A stretch of 64,000 nt of DNA from an uncultured Aquimarina sp. (GCA_947501475.1 CANMWA010000001.1:434001-498000); one strand, 5' to 3'. Shown: positions 46,387 to 55,585, numbered from the stretch's first letter. Numbers and translations are program-made. Notes: generated by a model not told the origin, from the letters alone.

Positions 46387-47057
46387 CTGCTGAATTTTTT
46401 AAGGTACCCACCATTAATTAGATACACAGTTAATAAAATACTGAAAGTAATGACCAATAAAATAAGCGAATAGGTATTGGCAGTGTCATAGTTTAAAGCT
46501 TCGACTTCATCATAGATTGCTATAGAAGCCACTTTTGTTTCTCCGGGAATATTGCCGCCAATCATTAATACTACACCAAACTCCCCGATAGTATGTGCAA
46601 ATGAGAGCACAATACCAGTAAGTAGCGCTGGTTTTATGTTGGGAAGTAGTACTTTGATTAGCGTAATAAACTTTGATTTTCCTAACACATAAGAAGCCTC
46701 TTTGTAATTTGAAGGTACCCCAGCTAATCCAGCTTGTATAGGCTGAACCATAAATGGTAAACTATATAAGATAGAAGCAATCACTAACCCCTCAAACGAA
46801 AAAATAAGCCGCAACCCCAGCCACTCGTTGATCCAATGACCAAAAGTATTTGATGGGCTAAAGGCTACCAATAAATAAAAACCCAATACCGTAGGTGGTA
46901 ATACTAAGGGCATGCTTACCAAGGTTTCAATAATCGGTTTCATTTTTGATTTTGAGTATGCCAGCCAGTAGGCGAGAGGGATCCCCAAAATAAGTAGTAT
47001 GGCGGTTGTGGTTAATGCCAGTTTAAAGGTTAATATGAGTGGCCCCCAATCCATCAT
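46383..47057 (-). CDS. modB: Molybdate ABC transporter permease
   Basis: This 224-residue inner-membrane permease has about five to six helices and the EAA loop (EASYVLGKSKFITLIKVLLPNIKPALLTG, about residues 122-150, where the ATPase docks). It overlaps its neighbours on both sides by four bases, which fits tight co-translation with ModC and the Mop protein. The assignment rests on family resemblance and the modA/modC context. Confidence 0.93.
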   Translation of the reverse strand: MMDWGPLILTFKLALTTTAILLILGIPLAYWLAYSKSKMKPIIETLVSMPLVLPPTVLGFYLLVAFSPSNTFGHWINEWLGLRLIFSFEGLVIASILYSLPFMVQPIQAGLAGVPSNYKEASYVLGKSKFITLIKVLLPNIKPALLTGIVLSFAHTIGEFGVVLMIGGNIPGETKVASIAIYDEVEALNYDTANTYSLILLVITFSILLTVYLINGGYLKKFSR

Positions 47058-47452
47058 TCGCTTAATAAGATTTCGTTGGTTTTGATCATTGCAGTGACAG
47101 CTGTATTGGTTGAGATTTTTAGTTGCTCAACCGCTTTGGTCGTTATTACCGAAACAACATTTCCAACAGTTGTACCTATGGTAAGTTTGCTAAGGAGAGC
47201 ACCTTTCTCTAGCTGGATTATGGTTCCGGTGATTCGATTTTGTAAGCTTATATTTGGTAAATCCCCAGTAGCAATAATCACTTCAGTTTCTTTGAAGAGG
47301 ATCTTAATCGTATTTCCTGTTTTTAAGTAAGCTACAGTATCTGGGGTTTCTATTACAATTGCAGTAAAGGGTATACCGTTTACTTTGGTAGTAACCAATG
47401 CAAGACTTCCGTTTACTTCAATATTTGATATTTGCCCAGTGAGTGTATTCAT
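47054..47452 (-). CDS. Mop (molybdate-binding) protein with two TOBE domains
   Basis: This 132-residue cytoplasmic protein consists of two tandem Mop/TOBE units of about 65 residues (LTGQISNIEVNGSLALVTTK at the start; NRITGTIIQLEKGALLSKLT near residue 68). Such molbindins store or buffer molybdate and may pass it to cofactor synthesis. It lies between modA and modB with four-base overlaps, an unusual place that underlines its role in molybdate handling. Confidence 0.85.
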   Translation of the reverse strand: MNTLTGQISNIEVNGSLALVTTKVNGIPFTAIVIETPDTVAYLKTGNTIKILFKETEVIIATGDLPNISLQNRITGTIIQLEKGALLSKLTIGTTVGNVVSVITTKAVEQLKISTNTAVTAMIKTNEILLSE

Positions 47453-48210
47453 TTTGTTGTGACAAGGTATCCAAAATTTTCAAGAATTTCTTTGGATTGT
47501 GCCGAGAATAAGAACTCATAAAATTTTAGGGCATCTTCTTTTATATGTTCTTTTTTTATCATCACGACACCTTGTGCAATAGGAGTGTAGCTGTTCTCGT
47601 CGATAGCTATCCAATTACCTTTTTCTTTGATTTTCGGGGATAAAACCACAGATTTTGCGGTAAAACCCACTTCTGCAGCACCAGAAACGATAAATTGATT
47701 GGTTTGCGAAATGCTTTCACCATACACCAATTTGTCTGTAACCAGGTCGTAGATGCCAGCATGTTTTAGAACAGCAATTGCTGCTTCGCCATATGGTGCT
47801 GTTTTGGGATTAGCCATGGCAATATGTTTAATTTGCTTATCGGTAAGTGATTCGATACTTGGTTGTATTTCATCAGAAATTGACCATAATACCAACTTAC
47901 CATAGGCATAGATTTCTGGAGATTTAGCGGCGAATCCATTTTTGTGTAATGTTTCTGGGTATTTCATATCTGCAGAGACAAAAATATCATAAGGAGCGCC
48001 TTCTTGAATCTGTGCCGTTAATTTACCAGAAGAAGTGATAATCACATCGCAAGGGATTCCGGTTTTTTGAGTAAATGATGTAGTGATTTCTTGTATTGCA
48101 AATTGCATGTTTGCTGCCGTGGCAATTGTAAGTTTATTGCTATCTTTTTTTGTACAGCTTGCGGTTAGGAAGAATAAGGATACTATGTGAAGGAGTATTT
48201 TAGTCTTCAA
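47449..48210 (-). CDS. modA: Molybdate-binding lipoprotein of the ABC importer
   Basis: This 253-residue substrate-binding protein has a lipoprotein signal (FFLTASC, Cys about 19), so it is membrane-tethered rather than free. Family features include LTIATAANMQFAIQEI, SSGKLTAQIQEGAPYDIFVSAD and the C-terminal YEFLFSAQSKEILENFGY. It captures molybdate, or tungstate, outside the inner membrane. Its start overlaps the end of the thioredoxin gene by 11 bases. Confidence 0.93.
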   Translation of the reverse strand: MKTKILLHIVSLFFLTASCTKKDSNKLTIATAANMQFAIQEITTSFTQKTGIPCDVIITSSGKLTAQIQEGAPYDIFVSADMKYPETLHKNGFAAKSPEIYAYGKLVLWSISDEIQPSIESLTDKQIKHIAMANPKTAPYGEAAIAVLKHAGIYDLVTDKLVYGESISQTNQFIVSGAAEVGFTAKSVVLSPKIKEKGNWIAIDENSYTPIAQGVVMIKKEHIKEDALKFYEFLFSAQSKEILENFGYLVTTK

Positions 48211-48700
48211 AACAAAAGGAATTTAGATCATTTAATGTCATAGACCCGGCAAAACGTTTAATTTCTTTTTCATTTTTAATAAGCAAGAAATGAGGCAATC
48301 CTCTAACATTAAATCTTTTTAATGTTTTCATATTCATATCTGCATTAATTTTTACAACTTTAATACCCTTAGAATTTACTGAAAACTCTTTTATAGTCGA
48401 ATTCATCATTACACAGGGGCCACACCATTCTGCCCAGAAATCAATCAAAACTAATTCCTCTTTTTTTAATAGACTATCTATATTTTTATTATTCCCTATA
48501 TAAATCTGAGAATGATTCTTTTTTGTAGAGAACTGTTTAAAAAGGTATCTAAAAGGCAATGTAAGTCCTGCAAAAATTGTAGAACTAAAAAAAGTAACCA
48601 TTGCTAGCACGTATTTAAAAAGAGTGGCTATGTTTTTTTTACTTTCAAATTCTTTTTCGGCCTTATTTTGAAAGTCAATTATCTTCTCTGTTATACTCAT
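48200..48700 (-). CDS. Thioredoxin-family protein with membrane segment
   Basis: This 166-residue protein has one likely membrane segment at about residues 28-50 and a C-terminal thioredoxin fold with the active site DFWAEWCGPCVMM. The cis-proline region is RGLPHFLLI. It lies between guanine deaminase and modA with an 11-base overlap into modA. A redox role connected with molybdenum enzyme assembly is possible, but rests on position alone. The side of the membrane on which it acts is uncertain. Confidence 0.85.
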   Translation of the reverse strand: MSITEKIIDFQNKAEKEFESKKNIATLFKYVLAMVTFFSSTIFAGLTLPFRYLFKQFSTKKNHSQIYIGNNKNIDSLLKKEELVLIDFWAEWCGPCVMMNSTIKEFSVNSKGIKVVKINADMNMKTLKRFNVRGLPHFLLIKNEKEIKRFAGSMTLNDLNSFCFED

Positions 48701-48763
48701 ATTATTTATTCTTCATCGATCCAATATTTTCTATAGCAACATTTACGGTAATCCAATTAAGAT

Positions 48764-49279
48764 TCAATATTCAGTTCTGTCAGTTTTTGAATCCCATTTC
48801 TGAAACACTTTTAAGGCTTCATCACGCAGTACGTTGGTAAACTCTATTTGTCTATTCTCAATGCCTACCGCAATCTCATCATAGATTAATTGATCATCAA
48901 ATTCGATATCGGCAGCATCTTCACGTGTACAACCATAAAATACTTTTTTAGGTCTTGCCCAATAGATCGCTCCCAAACACATAGGACAAGGTTCACAAGA
49001 CGTATAAATGATACAATCTTCTAACTGAAAAGTGTTTAGCTTTTTACAAGCGGTACGAATAGCATCTACTTCTGCGTGAGCCGTGGGATCATTATGTGAT
49101 GTAACCTTGTTGCATCCTTCTGCTATTATTTCTCCATTTTTTACAATCACTGCCCCAAATGGACCTCCAGTATTAGAATCCATGCCGTTTTCTGCAAGTT
49201 GGATTGCACGTCTCATAAATTTCTTATCCTCTTCTGTCATTTCTATTTTTTTAATGTTTTTATCTGTCTGTTCTGTCAT
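48764..49279 (-). CDS. guaD: Guanine deaminase-like nucleoside/nucleobase deaminase
   Basis: This zinc hydrolase of the cytidine deaminase fold has 171 residues. HAEVDAIR gives the zinc His and catalytic Glu, and TSCEPCPMCLGAIYWARPKKV gives the two zinc Cys. The whole second half closely follows Bacillus-type guanine deaminase. It would turn guanine into xanthine, which is the substrate of the neighbouring dehydrogenase. A tRNA adenosine deaminase is the alternative, but the context and the YWARPKKVFYG segment favour guanine. Confidence 0.85.
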   Translation of the reverse strand: MTEQTDKNIKKIEMTEEDKKFMRRAIQLAENGMDSNTGGPFGAVIVKNGEIIAEGCNKVTSHNDPTAHAEVDAIRTACKKLNTFQLEDCIIYTSCEPCPMCLGAIYWARPKKVFYGCTREDAADIEFDDQLIYDEIAVGIENRQIEFTNVLRDEALKVFQKWDSKTDRTEY

Positions 49280-49331
49280 GAATCAAAATCAGACGGAAAT
49301 GTATCTTTTTTAGATTAAGAAACAAAATATA

Positions 49332-50282
49332 TTATTGGTTCCTGTTTTTAATCTTAATGACTTGAGCAGCAATGCTTACTGCAATTTCATGCGGGGTTTG
49401 ACTTTTTATCGCAAGTCCTATAGGTGCATGAACGATAACTAACTGAGACGCAGTAACGCCTTCTTTTTGTAATACTCCCCACATGGTTTCTAGTTTTGCG
49501 ATACTCCCAAGTACACCTATATACGCATAGTTATTTCTAATAAGTTTACTTAGCACTAATTTGTCATCAATGTATCTGTTGGTCATAATCGCGACATAAC
49601 TCTCGGGGCCTTCTGAAATGTAATTCGCTATTTCATTGAAGTCAACTATTAACTTCTGATGCGCACTAGTGTTTAATTCAATCGTATTTAGATGTTCTCG
49701 ATTATCAAAAACTACAACATGAAACCCAAGAGTAACAAACAATTCAGAAACTGCTACGCTTACATGTCCACCGCCAACAATATATAATGTACTCTTAAAC
49801 CCTATATATTCTTTAAAAAACCAATCTTGAGATGAAGTTATCTTGTATTCGAATTTATCTTCTAACTGTTCATTAGAAAAATTGATTGAAGTTGGTGTTA
49901 GCGTTAATGTTCCTTTAGTATTGCCTTGTAAACAATTCAAAACATCTTCGACAACTGAAATGTGGCTTGCATTTAACGGATGAAACACCACCGTTTGTTC
50001 TCCTGAGCAAATCATTCCCGAACCATCTTGTTTATGACCTTGATGTATTTGTCTTTTTAAGAAGATTTTCAAATTTCCATTGTTCAATAATTTTTTAGCT
50101 TCTTCTACCAATGAAAATTCCATGACGCCTCCTCCAATAGAACCAAAAATAAAATCGTCTTCAGCAACTAGCATTTTAAATCCTTTTCTACCAGGTGAAC
50201 TACCAATGTTTTCTATAACAGTGAGTACATAGACGTTTTGAGTATCTCGTAATTTTGATAAAAGATGTTGCCAGAATTTCAT
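49332..50282 (-). CDS. xdhC: XdhC-type molybdenum cofactor maturation protein
   Basis: This 316-residue chaperone binds the molybdenum cofactor, supports its sulfuration and delivers it to xanthine dehydrogenase. The N-terminal XdhC/CoxI domain shows GSSPGRKGFKMLV and GSIGGGVMEFSLVEEA. CSGEQ (about residue 107) contains the conserved Cys. A Rossmann-like domain follows with LYIVGGGHVSVAV near 172 and HAPIGLAIKSQTPHEIAVSIAAQ at the end. It lies in the same operon as xdhA/xdhB. Confidence 0.93.
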   Translation of the reverse strand: MKFWQHLLSKLRDTQNVYVLTVIENIGSSPGRKGFKMLVAEDDFIFGSIGGGVMEFSLVEEAKKLLNNGNLKIFLKRQIHQGHKQDGSGMICSGEQTVVFHPLNASHISVVEDVLNCLQGNTKGTLTLTPTSINFSNEQLEDKFEYKITSSQDWFFKEYIGFKSTLYIVGGGHVSVAVSELFVTLGFHVVVFDNREHLNTIELNTSAHQKLIVDFNEIANYISEGPESYVAIMTNRYIDDKLVLSKLIRNNYAYIGVLGSIAKLETMWGVLQKEGVTASQLVIVHAPIGLAIKSQTPHEIAVSIAAQVIKIKNRNQ

Positions 50283-50290
50283 ATGTTTTG

Positions 50291-50791
50291 TTAATTGAAA
50301 ATCACTTCACTTAATGCATAATAAATGGCCATTAATGCAGAGAAGATAGCACTGGCCAAAAATCGCCAATTTAAGTTCACTTTGTTTTGAATTAAATAAT
50401 TGGCTACAAACGATATCGGGATATTGACTAAAAATGATAGCCATGCTATTTTTAGTAAATTTAAGTCGATTTGATTAAAATTACCTGAGAAAAGTTTGAT
50501 AAATAGCAAATGGCGAGCGATCCATAACGGATTAAAATAGAGTACAGCTAATCCGGTCTTAACAAGTGTTTTTTTAACTCCCATTAAATCCTTTGTTTTG
50601 ACCTCTATCCAGGCAAAATAATTTGGGATTTCTATGGCATACAATGTTGCTCCCAACACGATCATACCTATTAGTCGATAGATTGAAAACTCTCCTAGTA
50701 GTATTGAAGCAATCAAGTCCCCAGAACTATAGATTATAGCTCCTCTTAGAATATTAGCTTTGGTATATTGTAGTGTTATGGTTTTGCTCAA
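50291..50791 (-). CDS. Small multi-pass membrane protein, Mpv17-like pattern
   Basis: This 166-residue protein has about four membrane helices. SSGDLIASILLGEFSIYRLIG and IPNYFAWIE resemble the GDxxxQ ... R ... P..F.W spacing of the Mpv17/PMP22 family, and a middle NPLWIARHLLFIK and a C-terminal W-containing helix fit loosely. I am not sure of the family. It lies 8 bases after xdhC and 5 bases before xdhB, so it is co-transcribed; a purine transport or membrane-integrity role would be a guess. Confidence 0.7.
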   Translation of the reverse strand: MSKTITLQYTKANILRGAIIYSSGDLIASILLGEFSIYRLIGMIVLGATLYAIEIPNYFAWIEVKTKDLMGVKKTLVKTGLAVLYFNPLWIARHLLFIKLFSGNFNQIDLNLLKIAWLSFLVNIPISFVANYLIQNKVNLNWRFLASAIFSALMAIYYALSEVIFN

Positions 50792-50796
50792 GGGTA

Positions 50797-53061
50797 TTAC
50801 TTTTCGTACAATCCTATTAATACCTTTTCTGGTGTAAACGGCGAATCAAACTTTGGTTTATAATTTTTATTGAATGCTTTTACGGCTTGTTGAATAGCAA
50901 AGTACGTACCTATCCCATACATTAAAGGAGGTTCGCCAACGGCTTTAGATTTAAGGATCGCCATATCATTTCCATCCGTTTTTACAGGTATTGTTTCGAT
51001 TGTTTTTGGTGAAGAAAATATGTCTGGCACTTTGTAAGTCGACAAGGCATTCGATAATAATCGCCCATTGTGATCATATGCAATTTCTTCCATAGTCATC
51101 CAGCCGATTCCTTGCGCGAGGGCTCCTTCTACTTGGCCTATATCTACGCCAAAATTCATGCTTTCTCCGAAATCATGCACAATTTTTACAGCGTCAATTT
51201 CGTAGGTTCCTCTTACACAATCAACGGTAACCAATGTAATTGCAGTACCATACACGTGGTATGCAAAAGGATGCCCTTTTTCTTTTGTTTTATCAAAATG
51301 AATGATGGGTGTTGCATAATGTGCATTCTCGGTCAAGGCAATTCGTTCTGTCATGGCCTGAGCAACAATCGCCTCCCATGTTACATTTGATTTTTTACCA
51401 CCTACAAAAACATAATCTTCTTGAAAAGAAATTTTGGATGTATCTGCAGCTACTACTTTAGAAGCCACTTTTGTCAATCTTTCGAGTAATGCAGCACACG
51501 CCTTAGATACCGCTTTTCCATTTAAATCTGCCGTTGAACTTGCCGCAGAAGGCGAAGTATTGGCTACACGAGTGGTATTGGTCGTTTCTAATTTTACTTT
51601 ATGAGCAGAAATACCCAGTGCATTTTGAGCGACTTGTAACATTTTTGTATTCACACTTTGCCCCATTTCTACGGCTCCTGTACTTACACCAACACTACCA
51701 TCTAGATAGATATGAATCAATGCTCTTGCATGGTTCATCATTGTATTCGTAAATGAAATCCCAAAGGTCACAGGCATTAACGAAATTCCTTTTTTGAAAT
51801 GAGCATTATTGGCATTGAAGTCAATAACTTCTTTCTCTAGTGTATCAAAATCAAACTTTTCTTTTGCAGTAAACCAAGTATTTTGAGCTTCAACCTGGGT
51901 TGCGATTTGCCCGTAAGAGAATTCATCATTCTCGGCCAGTAAATTGGCTTCCTGAATTTTTCGTTTATCAACGCCAATTTCATCTGCTGCTTTGGCAATT
52001 GCAGATTCAATAACAAACATTCCTTGCGGACCACCAAAACCTCTAAATGCTGTATTGGGAGGTAAGTTTGTTTTACAACTATACACAGTTGTACTTACAT
52101 TAGGAACAAAATAACTATTGGTTGCATGAAATAATGTTCTCTCGGCTATCGCAGGTGATAAATCTGCTGCTGCACCAGAATTTTGTAAAAATTCTGCTTC
52201 AAAGGCAATTATTTTTAAGTTTTTGTTTACTCCGATTTTAAAAAAAGAGGAATAGGGATGACGCTTTCCTGTCATACGCAGATCATCATGACGGTTAAGA
52301 ATGTATTTTACAGGCTTGTTTAAGTGTTGTACGGCAACTGCCGCCATCACCGACCAAGGCGTAGCTTGATCTTCTTTACCTCCAAATCCACCGCCTAGTC
52401 TGATAACATCAATCTCAATCTTATGCATGGGTACGCCTAAAACTTTGGCAGCCGTTTTTTGTACTGCTGTAGGGCCTTGCGTAGATGATGTGATCTTGAT
52501 ACTTCCATTTTCTTGTGGGACAGCATAACACCCTTGTGTTTCGAGATACAAGTGTTCCTGACCGTTTGAGAATGTTTCCCCTTCGATGACATAATCACAA
52601 TCTGAAAAAGTCGCCTCTGTATCTCCTAATCTAAAGGAACGAGGGGCATTGATAAAGCTCTGTTTTTCTTTGGCTTCTTTTGCTGTTGTAATTACAGGTA
52701 ATTCTTCAATCTCTATGTCAATAAGCAGACGTGCTTTTTTTGCAATGGCTTCAGATTTTGCAACGATAAATGCAATAGGTTGCCCCCAAAAATGAACTTC
52801 GTCTTCTGCCCATAAAGGCTCATCAGGGATAATCCCACCGATTTGATTTTCACCCAAAACATCTTTGTATGTAAATATTTTTACAACCCCTTCAACGTGT
52901 TCGGCCTTAGTATAATTTACATGTTTTATTTTTCCGTGTGCTTTTGGTGAATCAAATACCAATCCATATAAAGTATCTTGTCTTGTTATCAGGTCATCTA
53001 CAAATAGTGATTCTCCGCGAACATGCGTAAAACTGTCAATATTTTTCATCGTCTTCATCAT
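50797..53061 (-). CDS. xdhB: Xanthine dehydrogenase, molybdenum-binding subunit
   Basis: This 754-residue catalytic subunit hydroxylates hypoxanthine and xanthine to urate. Family landmarks are GGGFGGKEDQAT (about residue 222), RHDDLRMTGKRHPY, AFRGFGGPQGMF (substrate-side Arg near 340), GSVGVSTGAVEMGQ, and KAVGEPPLMYG near 710, where the Glu is the catalytic base. The start overlaps the xdhA stop by four bases. Related aldehyde oxidoreductases share the fold; the guanine deaminase and XdhC context favours xanthine. Confidence 0.93.
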   Translation of the reverse strand: MMKTMKNIDSFTHVRGESLFVDDLITRQDTLYGLVFDSPKAHGKIKHVNYTKAEHVEGVVKIFTYKDVLGENQIGGIIPDEPLWAEDEVHFWGQPIAFIVAKSEAIAKKARLLIDIEIEELPVITTAKEAKEKQSFINAPRSFRLGDTEATFSDCDYVIEGETFSNGQEHLYLETQGCYAVPQENGSIKITSSTQGPTAVQKTAAKVLGVPMHKIEIDVIRLGGGFGGKEDQATPWSVMAAVAVQHLNKPVKYILNRHDDLRMTGKRHPYSSFFKIGVNKNLKIIAFEAEFLQNSGAAADLSPAIAERTLFHATNSYFVPNVSTTVYSCKTNLPPNTAFRGFGGPQGMFVIESAIAKAADEIGVDKRKIQEANLLAENDEFSYGQIATQVEAQNTWFTAKEKFDFDTLEKEVIDFNANNAHFKKGISLMPVTFGISFTNTMMNHARALIHIYLDGSVGVSTGAVEMGQSVNTKMLQVAQNALGISAHKVKLETTNTTRVANTSPSAASSTADLNGKAVSKACAALLERLTKVASKVVAADTSKISFQEDYVFVGGKKSNVTWEAIVAQAMTERIALTENAHYATPIIHFDKTKEKGHPFAYHVYGTAITLVTVDCVRGTYEIDAVKIVHDFGESMNFGVDIGQVEGALAQGIGWMTMEEIAYDHNGRLLSNALSTYKVPDIFSSPKTIETIPVKTDGNDMAILKSKAVGEPPLMYGIGTYFAIQQAVKAFNKNYKPKFDSPFTPEKVLIGLYEK

Positions 53062-54461
53062 GCTGTCAGTTTTTGAAATTGAACCTTTGCCGGGAATAAT
53101 TCAATGAAATGCGCAAAGAACAATTGCTTAGCCAATAAACGCTTATACTCTGATGACCCTCTCACGTCGCTAATTGGCGCAATTTCGGATTGTAAAACAG
53201 CTTCTGCTTCCTTTACGGTTTCCGAATCAATTGTTTTTCCGATGAAGAAATTACTGGTATTGAATAAATATTTTGGGATAGGAGCGGCTCCTCCTATAGA
53301 AAAATGTGCGGTTTTTACCACATCGTTTTCTAGAGTGATTCTTGCAGCAGTATTTACACTTGCGATGTCTAAATGTGTGCGTTTACTTACCTTTTCAAAA
53401 TTATAAAAGTCTCCTTTTTCTAGGATGTCAAAAGAAATACTTTTTAAAATTTCTCCTTGTTGTAAATCATACACTTTGTAATCTTTATAAAACTCTTGAA
53501 AAGCTATTTGCCTTTCTGATCCAGTTTTGGTTTGAATGGTTAAAGTTGAATTGAGCGCCAAAAAGAAAATGGTCATATCCCCGATCGGAGAAGCATTGAC
53601 AAAATTACCTCCCAAAGTTCCCATATTGCGAATTGGCTCAGAAGAAACTAGTTTAAGAAATGAGGTTAACTTCGGAAATAGGATTTGTAATTTCTCATTT
53701 TCTACTAGTTCTGTAACCGTTGTGTTGGCGCCTATGGTACAAGTTGAATCTGTAAATTGAATCCCTGTCAACCCTTTATGATCTGCAATTAAATGAACTT
53801 GTTCCTCGGCAAGTTGATCTGCATTATGAACGTATAGATCTGTTCCGTTAGCCACTATTCTTCCTTCGCTAGCCATAGCTTTTGGTTCTAGGCCTTTTAA
53901 TTTTTGTGGAATGGATTCAAAATAATCAGGAATGAAGCCCTCTTTGATCAACCACCCAACAGCATCATTAGTATCTTTTTCTTGTAGCTTATTTTCGATA
54001 ACTACACCTGCTTTTTCAATTGATTTATACCCGGTACATCTGCAAATATTTCCACTTATCGCATCATTACAAGAATTTGAGGTAGCCTGGCTTTTTTCTA
54101 TAGCATATCCCGTCATAGAAACCACAAAACCTGGCGTACAAAATCCACATTGCGTAGCATAATTATCGGTCATTGCTTGTTGTACCGTATTCAATGTTGT
54201 AGGTAAATTAATCCCTTCGACCGTTACAATATGTTTTCCGTTAGCGTTTCCCAGAGGTGAAATACAGGACGTAATACTTTGATAGGAAACCTTGTCGTTA
54301 TTTAGTTTCCCGACTAAAACGGTACAAGCACCGCAATCTCCTTCACGACAACCAATTTTTGTTCCTTTTAATTGCTTGTGTTCTCTAATAAAATCTAGCA
54401 GCGTTATTCCTGCATTTGCAGTTGTGCGAATAAGCTCGTTATTTAAAATAAATTGAATCAT
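53058..54461 (-). CDS. xdhA: Xanthine dehydrogenase, FeS/FAD subunit
   Basis: This 467-residue electron-transfer subunit has a plant-type [2Fe-2S] domain (GCREGDCGACTVLVG near 38-52), a second [2Fe-2S] helical domain (CGFCTPGF and CRCTGY near 112-147) and an FAD domain (VANGTDLYVHN; MGTLGGNFVNASPIGD near 282). It takes electrons from the molybdenum subunit and passes them to NAD+ through FAD. It is the first large gene of the operon that runs to modC; a 41-residue ORF lies just upstream. Confidence 0.94.
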   Translation of the reverse strand: MIQFILNNELIRTTANAGITLLDFIREHKQLKGTKIGCREGDCGACTVLVGKLNNDKVSYQSITSCISPLGNANGKHIVTVEGINLPTTLNTVQQAMTDNYATQCGFCTPGFVVSMTGYAIEKSQATSNSCNDAISGNICRCTGYKSIEKAGVVIENKLQEKDTNDAVGWLIKEGFIPDYFESIPQKLKGLEPKAMASEGRIVANGTDLYVHNADQLAEEQVHLIADHKGLTGIQFTDSTCTIGANTTVTELVENEKLQILFPKLTSFLKLVSSEPIRNMGTLGGNFVNASPIGDMTIFFLALNSTLTIQTKTGSERQIAFQEFYKDYKVYDLQQGEILKSISFDILEKGDFYNFEKVSKRTHLDIASVNTAARITLENDVVKTAHFSIGGAAPIPKYLFNTSNFFIGKTIDSETVKEAEAVLQSEIAPISDVRGSSEYKRLLAKQLFFAHFIELFPAKVQFQKLTA

Positions 54462-54486
54462 AAGTAGAAAGCAAGGTACTAAAAAC

Positions 54487-54612
54487 TTATAACTGAAAGG
54501 GTGAAGTTTTATAATTCTTAACGACCATTTTTTTGTAAGTATCTTGTTGTATAATCAATGCTAATTTATCGGATAGTTCGAAAGGTCTTATGCTGACATC
54601 TGGGTCATTCAT
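54487..54612 (-). pseudogene. Possible GNAT acetyltransferase N-terminal remnant (41-residue ORF)
   Basis: This short ORF upstream of xdhA reads MNDPDVSIRPFELSDKLALI and continues IQQDTYKKMVVKNYKTS. The IRPFELSDKLAL part resembles the first strand and helix of GNAT acetyltransferases, which normally run to about 150 residues. It is thus either a truncated gene or a short leader ORF of the xdh operon. Evidence for expression is lacking. Confidence 0.35.
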
Positions 54613-54666
54613 GGTAGAAATTATTATTTAATGGCTCTAGTTTAACGATGACACCAAAATTAGCTT

Positions 54667-54718
54667 AACATCCCTCTAAATCTCCCTTCCTTTGAAGGAA
54701 GGGTTGGGGAAGGATGTT
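54667..54718. repeat. Dispersed inverted-repeat element
   Basis: This 52-base element has nested inverted repeats: AACATCC with GGATGTT at the ends and CCCTTCCTT with AAGGAAGGG in the middle. From memory it looks like the short CCCTCTAAATCTCCC-type repeat scattered through flavobacterial intergenic regions. It would fold into a strong hairpin and could also act as a terminator after the cyclase gene. Confidence 0.6.
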
Positions 54719-54823
54719 TTAAATAATTCTCTAAATTTTAATATTTTGAAAATCAACATATTGATTGAAAAACTAGAATTTTACAAGTTTGAACTATAAA
54801 CACTACTATAAACTAATGCCTAT

Positions 54824-55585
54824 CTAATCAAACATCGCCACAACTCTTGCTGGCGCGGCAGAAGCTCCGACAATTTTTAAGGGGAATACTGCCACTTTGA
54901 AACCAGTATAGGGTAGGGCATCAAGATTTACTAATTGCTCCATATGGCAATATTCTTTGTTTTGACCTACCAGATGAGCTTCCCAAAATAACTCTGTATT
55001 GCCAGTTTCTTTGGCTTTTTTCATCATATAGGGTAGTGGTAAATCCCAACCCCAGGCATCAATCCCCATTACTTTTATGCCCTGATCAATAAGCCACTCG
55101 GTAGCTGCGGCACTCATACCGGTTCCTACCTTATGAAAATCTTTTGTGCCATTAAATATATCCCGACCGGTTTTAATAAGTACGATCATTCCAGGAGTGA
55201 TGGTCAAGTTATTTTTGGTTAAGAAATGTTCGATATCGGTTATAGTGATTGGATCAAAATCTACTTTGTGCTTCATGTCTATGACTAGCCCCTCTCCATA
55301 ACACCAATCTAGTGGCACTTCGTCTATGGTTTTTGATTTCTGTCCATTGGTGGTAGGAGAATAATGCCATGGTGCATCAATATGGGTGGTGGCATGCACG
55401 CCCATTTTTTGGATCGTATCATCTGCCCAGCCCTCAAAACCTTTAGGAAACAATTTAAACGGCAACCCAAGAATACGAATCAACCATTTGGCTTTTTTGT
55501 GAGGCTTATGCTTTATTTTTACGCGCATAAACCAAGGATCTGATTTGTTGTATTGTATGGGTTTAGAGAGGTCTACGATTTTCAT
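54824..55585 (-). CDS. Cyclase-family (kynurenine formamidase-like) hydrolase
   Basis: This metal-dependent hydrolase of 253 residues belongs to the 'cyclase' family (PF04199 type). The family metal motif HxxTHxDxPxH appears as HATTHIDAPWHY near residue 64. GMIVLIKTGRD and GIKVMGIDAWGWD are further family segments. Members include arylformamidases and polyketide-related enzymes, so the substrate is open. It lies 238 bases upstream of the xdhA-side gap and begins the accessory region. Confidence 0.85.
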   Translation of the reverse strand: MKIVDLSKPIQYNKSDPWFMRVKIKHKPHKKAKWLIRILGLPFKLFPKGFEGWADDTIQKMGVHATTHIDAPWHYSPTTNGQKSKTIDEVPLDWCYGEGLVIDMKHKVDFDPITITDIEHFLTKNNLTITPGMIVLIKTGRDIFNGTKDFHKVGTGMSAAATEWLIDQGIKVMGIDAWGWDLPLPYMMKKAKETGNTELFWEAHLVGQNKEYCHMEQLVNLDALPYTGFKVAVFPLKIVGASAAPARVVAMFD

